A DNA stretch of 50,051 nt, taken from contig CACOFE010000009.1 of assembly GCA_902626365.1 (NCBI GenBank), positions 1 to 50,051 on the forward strand. Direction: 5' to 3'. The stretch comes from an uncultured Bacteroidota bacterium (GTDB taxonomy: Bacteria > Bacteroidota > Bacteroidia > Flavobacteriales > Flavobacteriaceae). The notes beneath the pieces are model-generated. The model worked only from the letters and a program-made list of their open reading frames with translations. It was not told the DNA's origin and made no database searches. Shown piece by piece: positions 8,142-17,888 of the stretch (the stretch's first letter is position 1; each line of letters begins with the position of its first letter). The translations under genes were made by a program, and so were the position numbers.

Positions 8142-8972
8142 TCAATTAAATGAAATAGTTACCGAGTCATATATTTTTAGCCCCATTAATGATGATGCTG
8201 TTCCTACATTCTGCGGATTACTTCTGTATATTGATATTTGAAGAAAATTACTTGAATTAAAAACAACTAATCCTTTTCCTTCGTCATTTCGTTCATTTAC
8301 AGCTGTTTTAAAGTTTACTATGTCACTATACTTATTATATATATTTTTAAACTTGTAATTTCTAACTGAAATCTCAAAAGATCTTCCTTTTTGAATTTTT
8401 TCAAACACATCTTTTTTAAGATTCGTTACTACATTTCCAAAATTATCAATATAAATTACACTTGAAACAATTTGATTTAAGTCTTCATTAATAAAAGGTT
8501 TCAGGTTTTTTACAGGTTTAATTTTATTGATTTCTTTTCCAACAAGTTCCGGCTTACCTCCTTTAGCCAAATGACATGCTACTTTTGAAAATATTTGTGT
8601 GCTTGAATCTATTTGATTTAATTCTTCATGAATATTGATTTCATATATTTTTTCAGGATTAATGTTTTGAGACAAAATGCTCAAAATGCCGTTATCAGCA
8701 GAGATAAAAAAATGATTATCTAAATAAACTATAATATGTTTTTTTTCTATAGTCTTTTCAGAATCAACATCAATAATATGTACGGTTTTTTCTGGAAAGC
8801 TTTTGTATGAATTTTCTAGTATATATGCAGCTTCCATAATATTAAATGGAGACACATTATTAGAAACATCAACAATCTTTGCCTCATTATAATTGCTGTA
8901 AATATCTCCTTTGATTTTTGCAACAAAATGATCTTTGTTTCCGAAATCAGTAATTAGAGTAATAATAGACAT
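8142..8972 (-). CDS. SAM hydroxide adenosyltransferase (DUF62)
   Basis: A 276-residue protein of the SAM-dependent chlorinase/fluorinase-like DUF62 family. Most bacterial members hydrolyse S-adenosylmethionine to adenosine and methionine rather than halogenating it. The N-terminal motif ITLITDFGNKDHFVAKIKG contains the conserved Asp and the SAM-binding segment; DVSNNVSPFNIMEAAYIL follows near residues 35-55, and VIYIDNFGNVVTNL lies in the C-terminal domain near residue 165. The start is an ATG at 8972. It is divergent from phoH with a 98-base gap. The physiological purpose of SAM hydrolysis in these organisms is unclear. Confidence 0.9.
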   Translation of the reverse strand: MSIITLITDFGNKDHFVAKIKGDIYSNYNEAKIVDVSNNVSPFNIMEAAYILENSYKSFPEKTVHIIDVDSEKTIEKKHIIVYLDNHFFISADNGILSILSQNINPEKIYEINIHEELNQIDSSTQIFSKVACHLAKGGKPELVGKEINKIKPVKNLKPFINEDLNQIVSSVIYIDNFGNVVTNLKKDVFEKIQKGRSFEISVRNYKFKNIYNKYSDIVNFKTAVNERNDEGKGLVVFNSSNFLQISIYRSNPQNVGTASSLMGLKIYDSVTISFN

Positions 8973-9020
8973 TAAATTGTTAATATTTAATAATGTAAGT
9001 GGTTATGAAATTACGTATTT

Positions 9021-9036
9021 TAGATTTAGTAATCTA
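9021..9036. repeat. Small inverted repeat in the DUF62/phoH divergent region
   Basis: TAGATT (9021-9026) and AATCTA (9031-9036) are inverted around a TAGT loop. The left arm overlaps TAGATTTA, a 7-of-8 match to the -7 box for the phoH direction. It could be an operator half-site pair or chance in AT-rich DNA. Confidence 0.3.
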
Positions 9037-9070
9037 GTAAAATATATTCTGATTAATAACATTTAACAAT

Positions 9071-10021
9071 TTGGAAGAAAAAGTAATCAAAATTGAAAGT
9101 ATTGACCCAAAAGATTTTTTTGGTCCACAGAATAAAAATATAAAGGTTTTAAAAAGTAATTTCCCAAATTTAAAGATTGTTGCTAGGGGAAGTCAAATTA
9201 AGGCATATGGCAAATCTGAAGATTTATCCGAATTAGAAATTAGAATCAATAAAATCATCAATTATTTTTTAAAATATAATATTATTTCAGATAATGAAAT
9301 TGAAACTCTTATAACTAAATCGGATACTGAATTAGAAACATCTGCTGAAAGCCACAAGCCAATTTTACATGGTGTTAGTGGGAGAATTATTAAAGCAAGA
9401 ACCTTGAATCAAAGAAAAATAATTGACAGTGTAACTAACAATGATATGGTGTTTGCTATAGGTCCAGCAGGTACAGGAAAAACATATACAGGAATAGCAT
9501 TAGCAGTAAAAGCTTTGAAAAATAAAAATGTCAAAAGAATAATATTGACAAGACCAGCAATAGAAGCTGGGGAAAATTTAGGTTTTCTTCCTGGTGATCT
9601 AAAAGAAAAACTAGATCCATATATGCAGCCTTTATATGATTCTTTAAAAGATATGATTCCATCTGAAAAATTAAAGAAATATATGGAAGATGAAGTCATA
9701 CAGATAGCTCCTTTAGCTTTTATGAGAGGTAGAACACTTGATAATGCATTTGTGATACTTGATGAGGGGCAAAACACTACACATTCACAAATGAAAATGT
9801 TTTTAACAAGAATGGGAAAGAATGCTAAATTTATTATTACTGGAGATCCGGGGCAAGTTGATTTACCAAGAAATGCAATTTCTGGAATTAAAGAAGCTAT
9901 ATTAATTTTGAAAAATACTCCAGGTGTTGGTATTGTTCATTTAGATGAATCTGATGTAATTAGAAATAAGCTGGTAAAGAAAATAGTTGATGCGTATAAA
10001 AATATCGAAAATAATAGCTAA
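9071..10021 (+). CDS. phoH: PhoH family ATPase
   Basis: A 316-residue protein of the PhoH/PhoL type, starting at a TTG (EEKVIKIES follows). Residues 20-70 resemble the N-terminal KH-like segment ([14 protein letters not shown]). The ATPase domain has Walker A GPAGTGKT at 131-138, [20 protein letters not shown] after it, Walker B VILDEGQN near 229-236, and [11 protein letters not shown] near 258. PhoH-like ATPases are linked to RNA metabolism and ribosome maturation, often near ybeY; that partner is not here. It is two bases upstream of purC and begins a run of six same-strand genes. Confidence 0.95.
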   Translation: MEEKVIKIESIDPKDFFGPQNKNIKVLKSNFPNLKIVARGSQIKAYGKSEDLSELEIRINKIINYFLKYNIISDNEIETLITKSDTELETSAESHKPILHGVSGRIIKARTLNQRKIIDSVTNNDMVFAIGPAGTGKTYTGIALAVKALKNKNVKRIILTRPAIEAGENLGFLPGDLKEKLDPYMQPLYDSLKDMIPSEKLKKYMEDEVIQIAPLAFMRGRTLDNAFVILDEGQNTTHSQMKMFLTRMGKNAKFIITGDPGQVDLPRNAISGIKEAILILKNTPGVGIVHLDESDVIRNKLVKKIVDAYKNIENNS

Positions 10022-10023
10022 AA

Positions 10024-10986
10024 ATGTCAGAAACATTAAATAGCTCAGATTTTAATTTTACATTTCAAGAGAAAGTTTACAAAGGTAAAGTTAGAGATGT
10101 TTACTACTTAAAAAACAATGTTGTTGTTATGGTTGCTTCAGATAGAATCTCTGCATTTGATGTAGTTATGCCAAGAGGCATACCATTCAAGGGGCAAATT
10201 CTAAATCAAATTGCCATTAAAATGATGAATGAAACCAGAGAATTAGTTCCTAATTGGTTGATTAATAGTCCTGACCCCAATGTATCAGTAGGTCATTTAT
10301 GTGATCCTTTTAAAGTTGAGATGGTAATTAGAGGTTATTTATCAGGTCATGCTGCTAGAGAATATAAAAAAGGTGAAACGACTCTTTGTGGGGTTAAAAT
10401 GCCAGATGGAATGAAAGAAAATGATAAATTTCCAGAGCCTATAATTACTCCTGCAACTAAAGCTGAGTTTGGTAAACATGATGAAGATATTAGTAAAGAG
10501 GATATAATTAGAAGAGGTATTGTTAGTTTAGACGATTATGAAATTCTCGAAAAATATACAAGATCACTATTTAAAAAAGGGTCGGAATTAGCAAATGAAA
10601 GAGGTCTAATTTTGGTTGATACCAAATATGAATTTGGAAAGACTAAAGACGGTAAAATTGTACTAATCGATGAAATACATACTCCAGATTCATCAAGATA
10701 CTTTTACTCTGACGGATACTCTGATAGACAAATGAAAAATGAACCACAAAAACAATTATCAAAAGAATTTCTAAGACAATGGTTGATTTCTAATAATTTT
10801 CAGGGTCTTGAAGGTCAAAATGTCCCTAATATGTCAGACGAATATGTGAAATCGGTTTCCGATAGATATATTGAGTTATATGAAAATATAACGTCTGAAA
10901 TATTTGTCAAATCTGATTTGAATAATATCAAAAACAGAATATTTACGAACACTGAAAACTACTTAAAAGAATATTTTGGAGTTTGA
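10024..10986 (+). CDS. purC: Phosphoribosylaminoimidazole-succinocarboxamide synthase
   Basis: A 320-residue SAICAR synthetase, the ATP-dependent step joining aspartate to CAIR in purine synthesis. It belongs to the longer form of about 300 residues rather than the ~237-residue E. coli form. Motifs include [11 protein letters not shown] near residue 20, [40 protein letters not shown], and [20 protein letters not shown] near residue 218. Its last codons overlap the TTG start of the symporter gene by 11 bases. Co-transcription with phoH is likely from the two-base gap. Confidence 0.97.
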   Translation: MSETLNSSDFNFTFQEKVYKGKVRDVYYLKNNVVVMVASDRISAFDVVMPRGIPFKGQILNQIAIKMMNETRELVPNWLINSPDPNVSVGHLCDPFKVEMVIRGYLSGHAAREYKKGETTLCGVKMPDGMKENDKFPEPIITPATKAEFGKHDEDISKEDIIRRGIVSLDDYEILEKYTRSLFKKGSELANERGLILVDTKYEFGKTKDGKIVLIDEIHTPDSSRYFYSDGYSDRQMKNEPQKQLSKEFLRQWLISNNFQGLEGQNVPNMSDEYVKSVSDRYIELYENITSEIFVKSDLNNIKNRIFTNTENYLKEYFGV

Positions 10987-12334
10987 TAAAATTATTTCAG
11001 AAATATCTTCTTTTGTTTGGGGTTACCCACTTCTTTTTATTTTAATCGGAGGGGGTTTATATCTTTTGTTTGTATCCAAATTTCTTCCTTTTAAATATTT
11101 TTTTCATGCAATAGATATTGTTAGAGGTAAGTTTAATGATAAAAAATCTGATGGTGAGATTAGTCACTTTCAAGCTCTAACAACTGCACTTTCAGCAACT
11201 GTTGGAATGGGTAATATTGCTGGTGTTGCTGTAGCAATTTCAATTGGTGGCCCTGGTGCAATATTTTGGATGTGGGTGAGTGGTATAATTGGAATGTCAA
11301 CAAAATTTTTCACCTCCGCATTAGCTGTTATGTATCGAGGGGTTGATTCTGCTGGAAAAAAACAGGGTGGTCCGATGTATTTTATTGTAAACGGGTTAGG
11401 AAAAAAATGGTTTCCTATGGCAATGTTTTTCAGTTTTTGTGGAATGGTTGGAGCATTACCAGTTTTTAATGTTAATCAGCTAACTCAGGCAATAAATGAT
11501 ATTGTTTTGAAGCCAAATGGTTTTGAAGTAAGTCTATTTTCAAATGCAATAATTGGATTAATATTAATAATCTTAACATCAATTGTTATTTTAGGAGGTT
11601 TAAAAAGAATTAGTCGTGTGTCTGCTAGACTAGTTCCTTTTATGGTAGGTGTTTATATAATATCAATCCTTATTATTCTAATAGTCAATTACAATAATGT
11701 TCCTGAATATTTATATTTGATTTTTTACGATGCATTTAATGCAGATTATTACTCAGGTAATTCAGCTCTAGGTGGTGTTTTAGGTGCTTTGATAATACTT
11801 GGAATAAGAAGGGGTGCCTTTTCAAATGAAGCTGGTATAGGTATGGCTCCAATGGCACATGGCGCTGCAAAAACAAATAACCCTATTAAAGAAGGCTTTG
11901 TTGCTATGTTAGGCCCATTTATTGACACACTTATGGTCTGTACGATGACAGCATTAGCTATTCTTGTAACAGGAGCTTGGAAAACACAGGCTGATGGAGT
12001 TTCATTAACAGCTGCAGCTTTTGAATCATCTTTTTCTGGAATTGGAAATTACATTTTACTTGCTTGTGTTTTTGTGTTTAGTATTTCTTCTCTATTTTCA
12101 TATTCTTACTATGGAACTAAATGTCTTTCTTTTATTGCTGGGGATAACAACAAAAAAAAATATAACTACATTTATATTATTAGTATTATGCTTGGAGCTA
12201 CTACGTCGTTATCAATGATGATTAATTTAATCGATACGTTTTTTGCATTAATGGCTATCCCGACAATGATTGCAACATTGATTTTGGCACCTAAAGTTTT
12301 AAATGAATTAAAAAAATATGAAATCAAAAGATAG
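10976..12334 (+). CDS. Sodium:alanine symporter (AGCS family)
   Basis: A 452-residue protein with about ten to eleven membrane helices. AGCS family motifs are clear: [20 protein letters not shown] near residues 65-84, [21 protein letters not shown] near 90-110, [13 protein letters not shown] near 130, and [20 protein letters not shown] with AGIG near 265-290. It should import alanine or glycine with sodium. The TTG at 10976 is the earliest start compatible with the family N-terminus and lies inside the purC end. Its stop overlaps the start of the DUF4212 gene by 17 bases. Confidence 0.95.
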   Translation: MEFDKIISEISSFVWGYPLLFILIGGGLYLLFVSKFLPFKYFFHAIDIVRGKFNDKKSDGEISHFQALTTALSATVGMGNIAGVAVAISIGGPGAIFWMWVSGIIGMSTKFFTSALAVMYRGVDSAGKKQGGPMYFIVNGLGKKWFPMAMFFSFCGMVGALPVFNVNQLTQAINDIVLKPNGFEVSLFSNAIIGLILIILTSIVILGGLKRISRVSARLVPFMVGVYIISILIILIVNYNNVPEYLYLIFYDAFNADYYSGNSALGGVLGALIILGIRRGAFSNEAGIGMAPMAHGAAKTNNPIKEGFVAMLGPFIDTLMVCTMTALAILVTGAWKTQADGVSLTAAAFESSFSGIGNYILLACVFVFSISSLFSYSYYGTKCLSFIAGDNNKKKYNYIYIISIMLGATTSLSMMINLIDTFFALMAIPTMIATLILAPKVLNELKKYEIKR

Positions 12335-12575
12335 ATATAATAATTATTGGAGAACAAACATCAAATATGTCTCAATCCTCCTTTCGTTCTGGTTTGCGTT
12401 TTCATTTTTATTTGGTATTATTTTAAAAGATTTTTTAAATCAGTTTTCGATTGCTGGTTTCAAATTAGGATTTTGGTTTGCTCAGCAAGGGTCTATATAT
12501 GTTTTTGTTATTTTGATTTTTACATATGTTAGATTAATGAATAATCTTGATAAGAAATTTGGATTTAAAAAATAA
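12318..12575 (+). CDS. DUF4212 small subunit of sodium:solute symporter
   Basis: An 85-residue protein with two membrane helices, containing YWRTNIKYVSILLSFWFAFS and FKLGFWFAQQGSIYVFVILI, the hallmarks of DUF4212. These proteins are encoded immediately upstream of VC_2705-type sodium:solute symporters and are thought to form a two-component transporter with them. Here the large subunit begins three bases downstream. The start overlaps the end of the AGCS gene, consistent with one transcript. Confidence 0.93.
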   Translation: MKSKDRYNNYWRTNIKYVSILLSFWFAFSFLFGIILKDFLNQFSIAGFKLGFWFAQQGSIYVFVILIFTYVRLMNNLDKKFGFKK

Positions 12576-12578
12576 AAA

Positions 12579-14252
12579 ATGAGTATTCAATCGTGGACAT
12601 ATGTCTTAGTAGGAATTACTTTTTCTATTTATATCGCCATCGCAATTTGGTCAAGAGTTCGATCAACTAAGGAGTTCTATGTTGCTGGAGGTGGAGTAGG
12701 TGCTTGGGCAAATGGTATGGCTACTGCTGCTGATTGGATGAGTGCTGCTTCATTTATTTCAATGGCTGGTATTATTTCCTTTGCTGGTTATGACGGTGCT
12801 GTTTATCTGATGGGTTGGACAGGCGGGTATGTTCTTTTAGCCTTGTTGTTGGCTCCATATTTAAGAAAGTTTGGAAAATTTACAGTACCAGAATTTATAG
12901 GCGATAGGTACTATTCAAATAATGCTAGGTTAGTTGCCGTATTCTGTGCTTTGTTAGTTTCATTTACTTATGTGGCTGGTCAAATGAGGGGAGTTGGAAT
13001 TGTTTTTTCAAGATTTTTAGAGGTCGACATAAATACAGGTGTAATTATAGGCATGTTAATCGTTCTTTTTTATGCTGTTTTAGGAGGAATGAAGGGAATA
13101 ACATATACTCAGGTTGCTCAGTATTGTGTTTTGATATTTGCTTTTATGGTACCAGCAATTTTTATTTCTATACAAATGACAGGAAATCCAATACCTCAAC
13201 TAGGTTTCGGAAGTGAAATATCAGATGGATCGTCAACTTATCTTCTAGATAAACTGGATAATCTAAATGTTGAATTAGGTTTTAACGAATATACTGACAA
13301 CACAAAACCTTTGATAGATATTTTTGCAATCACATTAGCTTTAATGGTTGGTACAGCTGGTTTACCACATGTTATTGTAAGGTTTTTTACTGTAAAAAAA
13401 GTTGCAGATGCTAGAAAATCTGCAGGTATAGCATTGCTATTGATAGCAATACTATACACTACAGCTCCAGCAGTAGCTGCTTTTGCAAGAACAAATTTAC
13501 TTGAAACAATTTCTACAAAATCTTATACAGACATACCACAATGGTTTAAAAAATGGGAAAACACAGGATTAATAAAATTTGATGATTTAGATAATGATGG
13601 TATGATTGATTATACTAATGATGATTCAAATGAATTATATGTTGACAGAGATATCATGGTTTTGGCCAATCCAGAAATAGCTAATTTACCCAATTGGGTT
13701 GTTGCCCTTGTTGCTGCTGGTGGATTAGCTGCCGCTTTGTCTACTGCTGCTGGTCTTTTACTTGTTATTTCTGCATCTGTTTCTCATGATCTTATTAAAA
13801 GAGTATATTATCCAGAAATAAGTGAAAAAGGTGAATTGGTAGCTGCAAGAATTTCTGCTTTTTTTGCAGTTTGTATAGCAGGATACTTTGGAATTAACCC
13901 ACCTGGTTTTGTTGCCGCTGTTGTTGCTTTAGCCTTTGGTTTAGCTGCTGCATCTTTTTTTCCTGCTATTGTAATGGGAATTTTTTATAAAAAAATGAAT
14001 AAGGAGGGAGCAATTTGTGGAATGATCGCAGGAATAGGGTTGATGTTGTTTTACATGCTAAAGTTTAAATTTGACTTTTTTGGAGGCGGTTCGTCTGAAG
14101 ATTATTGGTTTGGAATTTCACCTGAAGGATTTGGAAGTGTTGCCATGATATTGAATTTTATAGTTTCTTTTGCTGTGATGAAGTTTACTTCACCAACACC
14201 AAAAAAAATAAAAGATATAGTAGATAACATAAGAATTCCTGAATATGAGTAA
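12579..14252 (+). CDS. Sodium:solute symporter large subunit (VC_2705 / ActP-like)
   Basis: A 557-residue SSS-family symporter with about thirteen membrane helices. Recognisable parts are VAGGGVGAWANGMATAADWM near residue 35, MGWTGGYVLLALLLAPYLRK, GTAGLPHVIVRFFTVKKVAD near 262, and VAAGGLAAALSTAAGLLLVI near 385. A non-membrane insert near residues 310-365 holds DLDNDGMID, an EF-hand-like acidic loop, before YVDRD. Pairing with DUF4212 upstream and acetyl-CoA synthetase directly downstream (8-base overlap) suggests acetate or another short carboxylate as substrate; this is inference from context. Confidence 0.93.
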   Translation: MSIQSWTYVLVGITFSIYIAIAIWSRVRSTKEFYVAGGGVGAWANGMATAADWMSAASFISMAGIISFAGYDGAVYLMGWTGGYVLLALLLAPYLRKFGKFTVPEFIGDRYYSNNARLVAVFCALLVSFTYVAGQMRGVGIVFSRFLEVDINTGVIIGMLIVLFYAVLGGMKGITYTQVAQYCVLIFAFMVPAIFISIQMTGNPIPQLGFGSEISDGSSTYLLDKLDNLNVELGFNEYTDNTKPLIDIFAITLALMVGTAGLPHVIVRFFTVKKVADARKSAGIALLLIAILYTTAPAVAAFARTNLLETISTKSYTDIPQWFKKWENTGLIKFDDLDNDGMIDYTNDDSNELYVDRDIMVLANPEIANLPNWVVALVAAGGLAAALSTAAGLLLVISASVSHDLIKRVYYPEISEKGELVAARISAFFAVCIAGYFGINPPGFVAAVVALAFGLAAASFFPAIVMGIFYKKMNKEGAICGMIAGIGLMLFYMLKFKFDFFGGGSSEDYWFGISPEGFGSVAMILNFIVSFAVMKFTSPTPKKIKDIVDNIRIPEYE

Positions 14253-16146
14253 ATATATCATAGATAGCCCAGAGAAATATTCTCAATTATATAAAGAGTC
14301 TGTTAATGAACCTGAGGTTTTTTGGTCTGAACTAGCTTCAAATAACTTTTTATGGGAAGCAAAATGGTCAAAAGTTTTAGATTGGGATTTTAGAAAAGCT
14401 AAAGTTTCATGGTTTAAAGATGCTAAATTGAATATTACAATTAATTGCCTAGATAGACACGTAAAAAATCATCCAGATAAAACTGCAATAATTTTTGAGC
14501 CAAATAACCCTAATGAGGAATATAAATCATACTCCTATTCAGAATTGTTAGCAGAGGTCTGTAAAATGGCTAATGTTTTGAAGTCAATGGGTGTTAAGAA
14601 AGGTGATAGGGTTTGTATTTATTTACCAATGATTCCTGAATTGGCATTTTCTGTTCTTGCTTGTGCTAGAATTGGTGCAATTCATTCAGTTGTTTTTGCT
14701 GGTTTTTCATCTAATGCCTTAGCCACAAGGGTAGATGATTGTAAGAGCAGTATAATTATAACTTCAGATGGTTCATTTAGAGGCGAAAAAATTTTAAATC
14801 TTAAAAAAATTGTAGATGACGCATTAGAAATCTGTAAATCTGATCAAAAAGTTTTAATGGTAAAAAGGACTAATGAATCTGTTAATATTAATAGTAAAAG
14901 AGATTTTTTATTAGATGATTTGATTATTGATGTTGATAATTTCTGTGACGCTGAAATCATGGATGCAGAAGACCCTTTATTTATTTTATATACATCAGGT
15001 TCTACAGGAAAACCAAAAGGGATGGTTCATACATGTGGTGGTTACATGGTATACACATCTTTTACATTTAAAAATGTTTTTCAATATTGTGATGGAGATA
15101 TTTATTGGTGCACTGCAGACATAGGATGGATTACTGGTCATAGTTACATATTATATGGTCCATTATCAAACGGTGCAACAACAATTATGTTTGAAGGTAT
15201 TCCGAGTTTTCCTAATTACAGTAGGTTTTGGCAAATAGTTGAAAAATTTGGAGTAAATCAATTTTATACAGCTCCAACTGCCATTAGAGCTTTGGCAAAA
15301 CAAGGGAGTAGCTTTCTTAAAAACTGTGATCTTTCATCATTAAAGGTTCTTGGCACTGTTGGCGAACCTATAAATGAAGAGGCATGGCAATGGTATAATA
15401 AATATGTTGGAAGGAATAATTGTCCCATTGTAGATACATGGTGGCAAACTGAAACAGGTGGTATATTGATATCGTCAATTCCAAAAGTAATTCCAGATAA
15501 GCCAACTTTTGCAACAAAACCGTTTATAGGAATTCAACCGATATTATTAGATGAAAAGGGTGATGAATTGAAAGAATTTAACACTGTAGGTAAATTATGT
15601 ATTCAATATCCATGGCCGTCTATAGCAAGAACAATATGGGGAGATCATAAAAGATATATTAATACTTATTTTTCTGCCTTTGAAAATAAATATTTTACAG
15701 GTGATGGCGCATTTAGAGACGAGGAAGGTAATTTTAGAATAACTGGAAGAGTTGATGATGTTATCATTGTTTCAGGCCATAATCTTGGTACTGCTCCAAT
15801 AGAAGATGCGATTAATGAACACGAAATAGTTGCAGAGTCTGCTATTGTAGGTTTTCCGCATGAAATTAAAGGAAATGCTCTATATGGTTTTATTACTCTA
15901 AAACAAGAACATGAAAACCTAGACGATATTAAAAAAGAAATTAATGTTTTAATTTCTAAAAAAATTGGCCCTATTGCTAAATTAGATAAGATTCAAATAA
16001 CCAATGGGCTACCGAAAACTAGATCTGGAAAAATTATGAGAAGGATTTTGAGAAAGATTGCTTCAAAGGAATTTAATAACCTAGGTGATATTAGTACCCT
16101 GTTAAATCCAGATGTTGTAAAGGAAATTATTGATAATTCTCTTTAG
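14245..16146 (+). CDS. acs: Acetyl-CoA synthetase
   Basis: A 633-residue AMP-forming acyl-CoA synthetase of the size and architecture of Acs. It has the N-terminal cap (YSQLYKESVNEPEVFWSELA), the phosphate loop YTSGSTGKPKGMVHT near residues 248-262, the WWQTETGG motif near residue 400, and the C-terminal PKTRSGKIMRR segment with the catalytic and acetylation-prone lysine at about residue 596. It converts acetate, CoA and ATP to acetyl-CoA. It is the last gene of the transporter operon and its 3' end overlaps the convergent NUDIX gene by 20 bases. Confidence 0.97.
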   Translation: MSKYIIDSPEKYSQLYKESVNEPEVFWSELASNNFLWEAKWSKVLDWDFRKAKVSWFKDAKLNITINCLDRHVKNHPDKTAIIFEPNNPNEEYKSYSYSELLAEVCKMANVLKSMGVKKGDRVCIYLPMIPELAFSVLACARIGAIHSVVFAGFSSNALATRVDDCKSSIIITSDGSFRGEKILNLKKIVDDALEICKSDQKVLMVKRTNESVNINSKRDFLLDDLIIDVDNFCDAEIMDAEDPLFILYTSGSTGKPKGMVHTCGGYMVYTSFTFKNVFQYCDGDIYWCTADIGWITGHSYILYGPLSNGATTIMFEGIPSFPNYSRFWQIVEKFGVNQFYTAPTAIRALAKQGSSFLKNCDLSSLKVLGTVGEPINEEAWQWYNKYVGRNNCPIVDTWWQTETGGILISSIPKVIPDKPTFATKPFIGIQPILLDEKGDELKEFNTVGKLCIQYPWPSIARTIWGDHKRYINTYFSAFENKYFTGDGAFRDEEGNFRITGRVDDVIIVSGHNLGTAPIEDAINEHEIVAESAIVGFPHEIKGNALYGFITLKQEHENLDDIKKEINVLISKKIGPIAKLDKIQITNGLPKTRSGKIMRRILRKIASKEFNNLGDISTLLNPDVVKEIIDNSL

Positions 16147-16687
16147 TTATTTTTAAAATTGCTTCAAAAACATCTTTGTAGTAATTTTTATTTTTTCCTA
16201 TTAAAATATCTCTATTATTTTGGTTTAATAGCAAATCCATTTCCCTTAATGAAATTAACTTTAAATCATCAACTTCATCATTTTTATAATTTAGATTTAT
16301 TTTAGCCTCATCAATTTTTAAAATATATGTGTGGTGAAACTCTCTGTCAATTATCTTACTATGATTGCTTTCACTTGTATAGATACCGAGTTTTAATAAA
16401 TCTTTTTCTTTGATATGTATGCCTGTTTCTTCAAATGTTTCTCTAATGGCGGCCGCTTTAATATCTTCTTTGTATTCAATATGTCCTGCTACTGAAACAT
16501 CCCAAACTCCGGGGTTTAATTTCTTTTTGATTGACCTTTTCTGAATTAGCACATTTCCTTTTTCGCTGAAAATCCATACATGAACTGTTGCGTGAAATAA
16601 GCCTTTTTTATGAATATATGACTTGGTTGCTTTTTTGCCAGTTTTTTTTCCGCTAGAAGAATATATCTCTAATAATTCCTCTCTCAT
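16127..16687 (-). CDS. NUDIX hydrolase (YfcD/IPP isomerase-like)
   Basis: A 186-residue protein with a complete Nudix box at residues 68-90: G68, E74, R82-E83, E86-E87 and G89 fit GX5EX7REUXEEXGU. The surrounding KGLFHATVHVWIF and LNPGVWDVSVAGHI resemble the YfcD and isopentenyl-diphosphate isomerase subgroup, but the C-terminal isomerase residues are not evident, so a diphosphate hydrolase is more likely. Its 3' end overlaps acs. It sits 16 bases downstream of the M42 peptidase gene on the same strand and is probably co-transcribed with it. Confidence 0.9.
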   Translation of the reverse strand: MREELLEIYSSSGKKTGKKATKSYIHKKGLFHATVHVWIFSEKGNVLIQKRSIKKKLNPGVWDVSVAGHIEYKEDIKAAAIRETFEETGIHIKEKDLLKLGIYTSESNHSKIIDREFHHTYILKIDEAKINLNYKNDEVDDLKLISLREMDLLLNQNNRDILIGKNKNYYKDVFEAILKITKENYQ

Positions 16688-16703
16688 TATGAAATTTAAA
16701 TAT

Positions 16704-17792
16704 TTATTTAAAATAGCTAAAGTCCTCTCCAGACTTAATGTTTAGCACTGTATTATAAATCAATTTGATTACATTCTCAACATCATTTTTATGAACCATT
16801 TCAACAGTTGTATGCATATATCTAAGTGGTAGAGATATCAATGCTGATGGAACTCCACCATTACTATAGGCAAAAGCATCTGTGTCAGTACCTGTATAAC
16901 GACTAGAGGCAGCTCTTTGAAACGGGATTTTATTCTTTTTTGCAGTATTAATTATTAAATCCCTAAGTTTTTGTTGAACTGCAGGAGCATATGTTACTAC
17001 CGGGCCTTTATTGAGTTCACAATAGCCTTGTTTCTTTTGATTTATCATTGGGGTTGTAGTGTCATGCGTAACATCTGTAACAATTGCAATATTTGGCTTT
17101 ATAGTCTGTGTTATCATTTCAGCTCCTCTTAGACCAACTTCCTCCTGAACAGAGTTAGTAACATATAAGCCAAAGGGTAATTTTTTCTTATTTTCTTTAA
17201 TCAGTCTGGCTACCTCAGCAATCATAAAACCTCCGATTCTATTATCGAGGGCACGACATACAAAATTATCCTTATTTAAAATATGAAAAGGATCAGGGTA
17301 AGTTATTACACATCCAACATGAATACCAAGTTTTTCAACATCTTTTTTGTTTTTGCATCCAACATCAATAAAGATATTATCTAATTTAGGAGGTTCTTCT
17401 TTTGTGGCCAATCTGGTATGTATCGCAGGCCATCCAAAAACACCTTTAACTATTCCTTTTTCAGTATGTATATTAACAATTTTGCTTGGAGCAATTTGGT
17501 GATCGCTTCCTCCGTTTCTTATAACTGATATTAGACCTTTATCAGAAATATAATTAACATACCAAGAAATCTCATCTGAATGTCCTTCGATAACAACTTT
17601 ATATTCTTGATCTGGGTTTATAACAGCTACAGCTGAACCGTAAGTGTCCGTTATAAATTCATCTGCATATGGTTTTAAATAGTCCATCCAAATTTTTTGA
17701 CCTTCCCATTCGTATCCAGTTGGAGAGGCATTATTTAAATATTTTTCAAGAAATTGCATTGACTTTTTGTTTAATATGCTCTTACTACTCAT
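16704..17792 (-). CDS. M42 family metallo-aminopeptidase
   Basis: I use the ATG at 17792, giving about 362 residues (MSSKSILNKKSMQFLEKYL); an upstream ATG at 17867 would add an isoleucine-rich stretch not expected in the family. Motifs of M42 glutamyl/deblocking aminopeptidases are present: VIEGHSDEISWYVNYIS, VCRALDNRIGGFM with the bridging Asp, SVQEEVGLRGAEM with the catalytic and zinc Glu pair, IVTDVTHD, and LRYMHTTVEMVH near the end. These enzymes form large dodecameric shells in the cytoplasm and trim peptides. It is divergent from the DUF4294 gene. Confidence 0.92.
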   Translation of the reverse strand: MSSKSILNKKSMQFLEKYLNNASPTGYEWEGQKIWMDYLKPYADEFITDTYGSAVAVINPDQEYKVVIEGHSDEISWYVNYISDKGLISVIRNGGSDHQIAPSKIVNIHTEKGIVKGVFGWPAIHTRLATKEEPPKLDNIFIDVGCKNKKDVEKLGIHVGCVITYPDPFHILNKDNFVCRALDNRIGGFMIAEVARLIKENKKKLPFGLYVTNSVQEEVGLRGAEMITQTIKPNIAIVTDVTHDTTTPMINQKKQGYCELNKGPVVTYAPAVQQKLRDLIINTAKKNKIPFQRAASSRYTGTDTDAFAYSNGGVPSALISLPLRYMHTTVEMVHKNDVENVIKLIYNTVLNIKSGEDFSYFK

Positions 17793-17888
17793 TTCGATTT
17801 GATTTTTAAATATTATATATGTAAAAATAATAATGATTTCCTTATTTATTATATATAATTTTATCAATTATTAAATAATTATTTTTAA

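Noticed and set aside
8142-8972. A halogenase (fluorinase/chlorinase)
   Set aside because: The general DUF62 features fit SAM hydroxide adenosyltransferase; nothing in the context suggests halogenated product synthesis.
17793-17867. Longer N-terminus for the M42 peptidase
   Set aside because: The extra 25 residues are an isoleucine-rich low-complexity stretch encoded in AT-rich intergenic DNA and are not part of the family.
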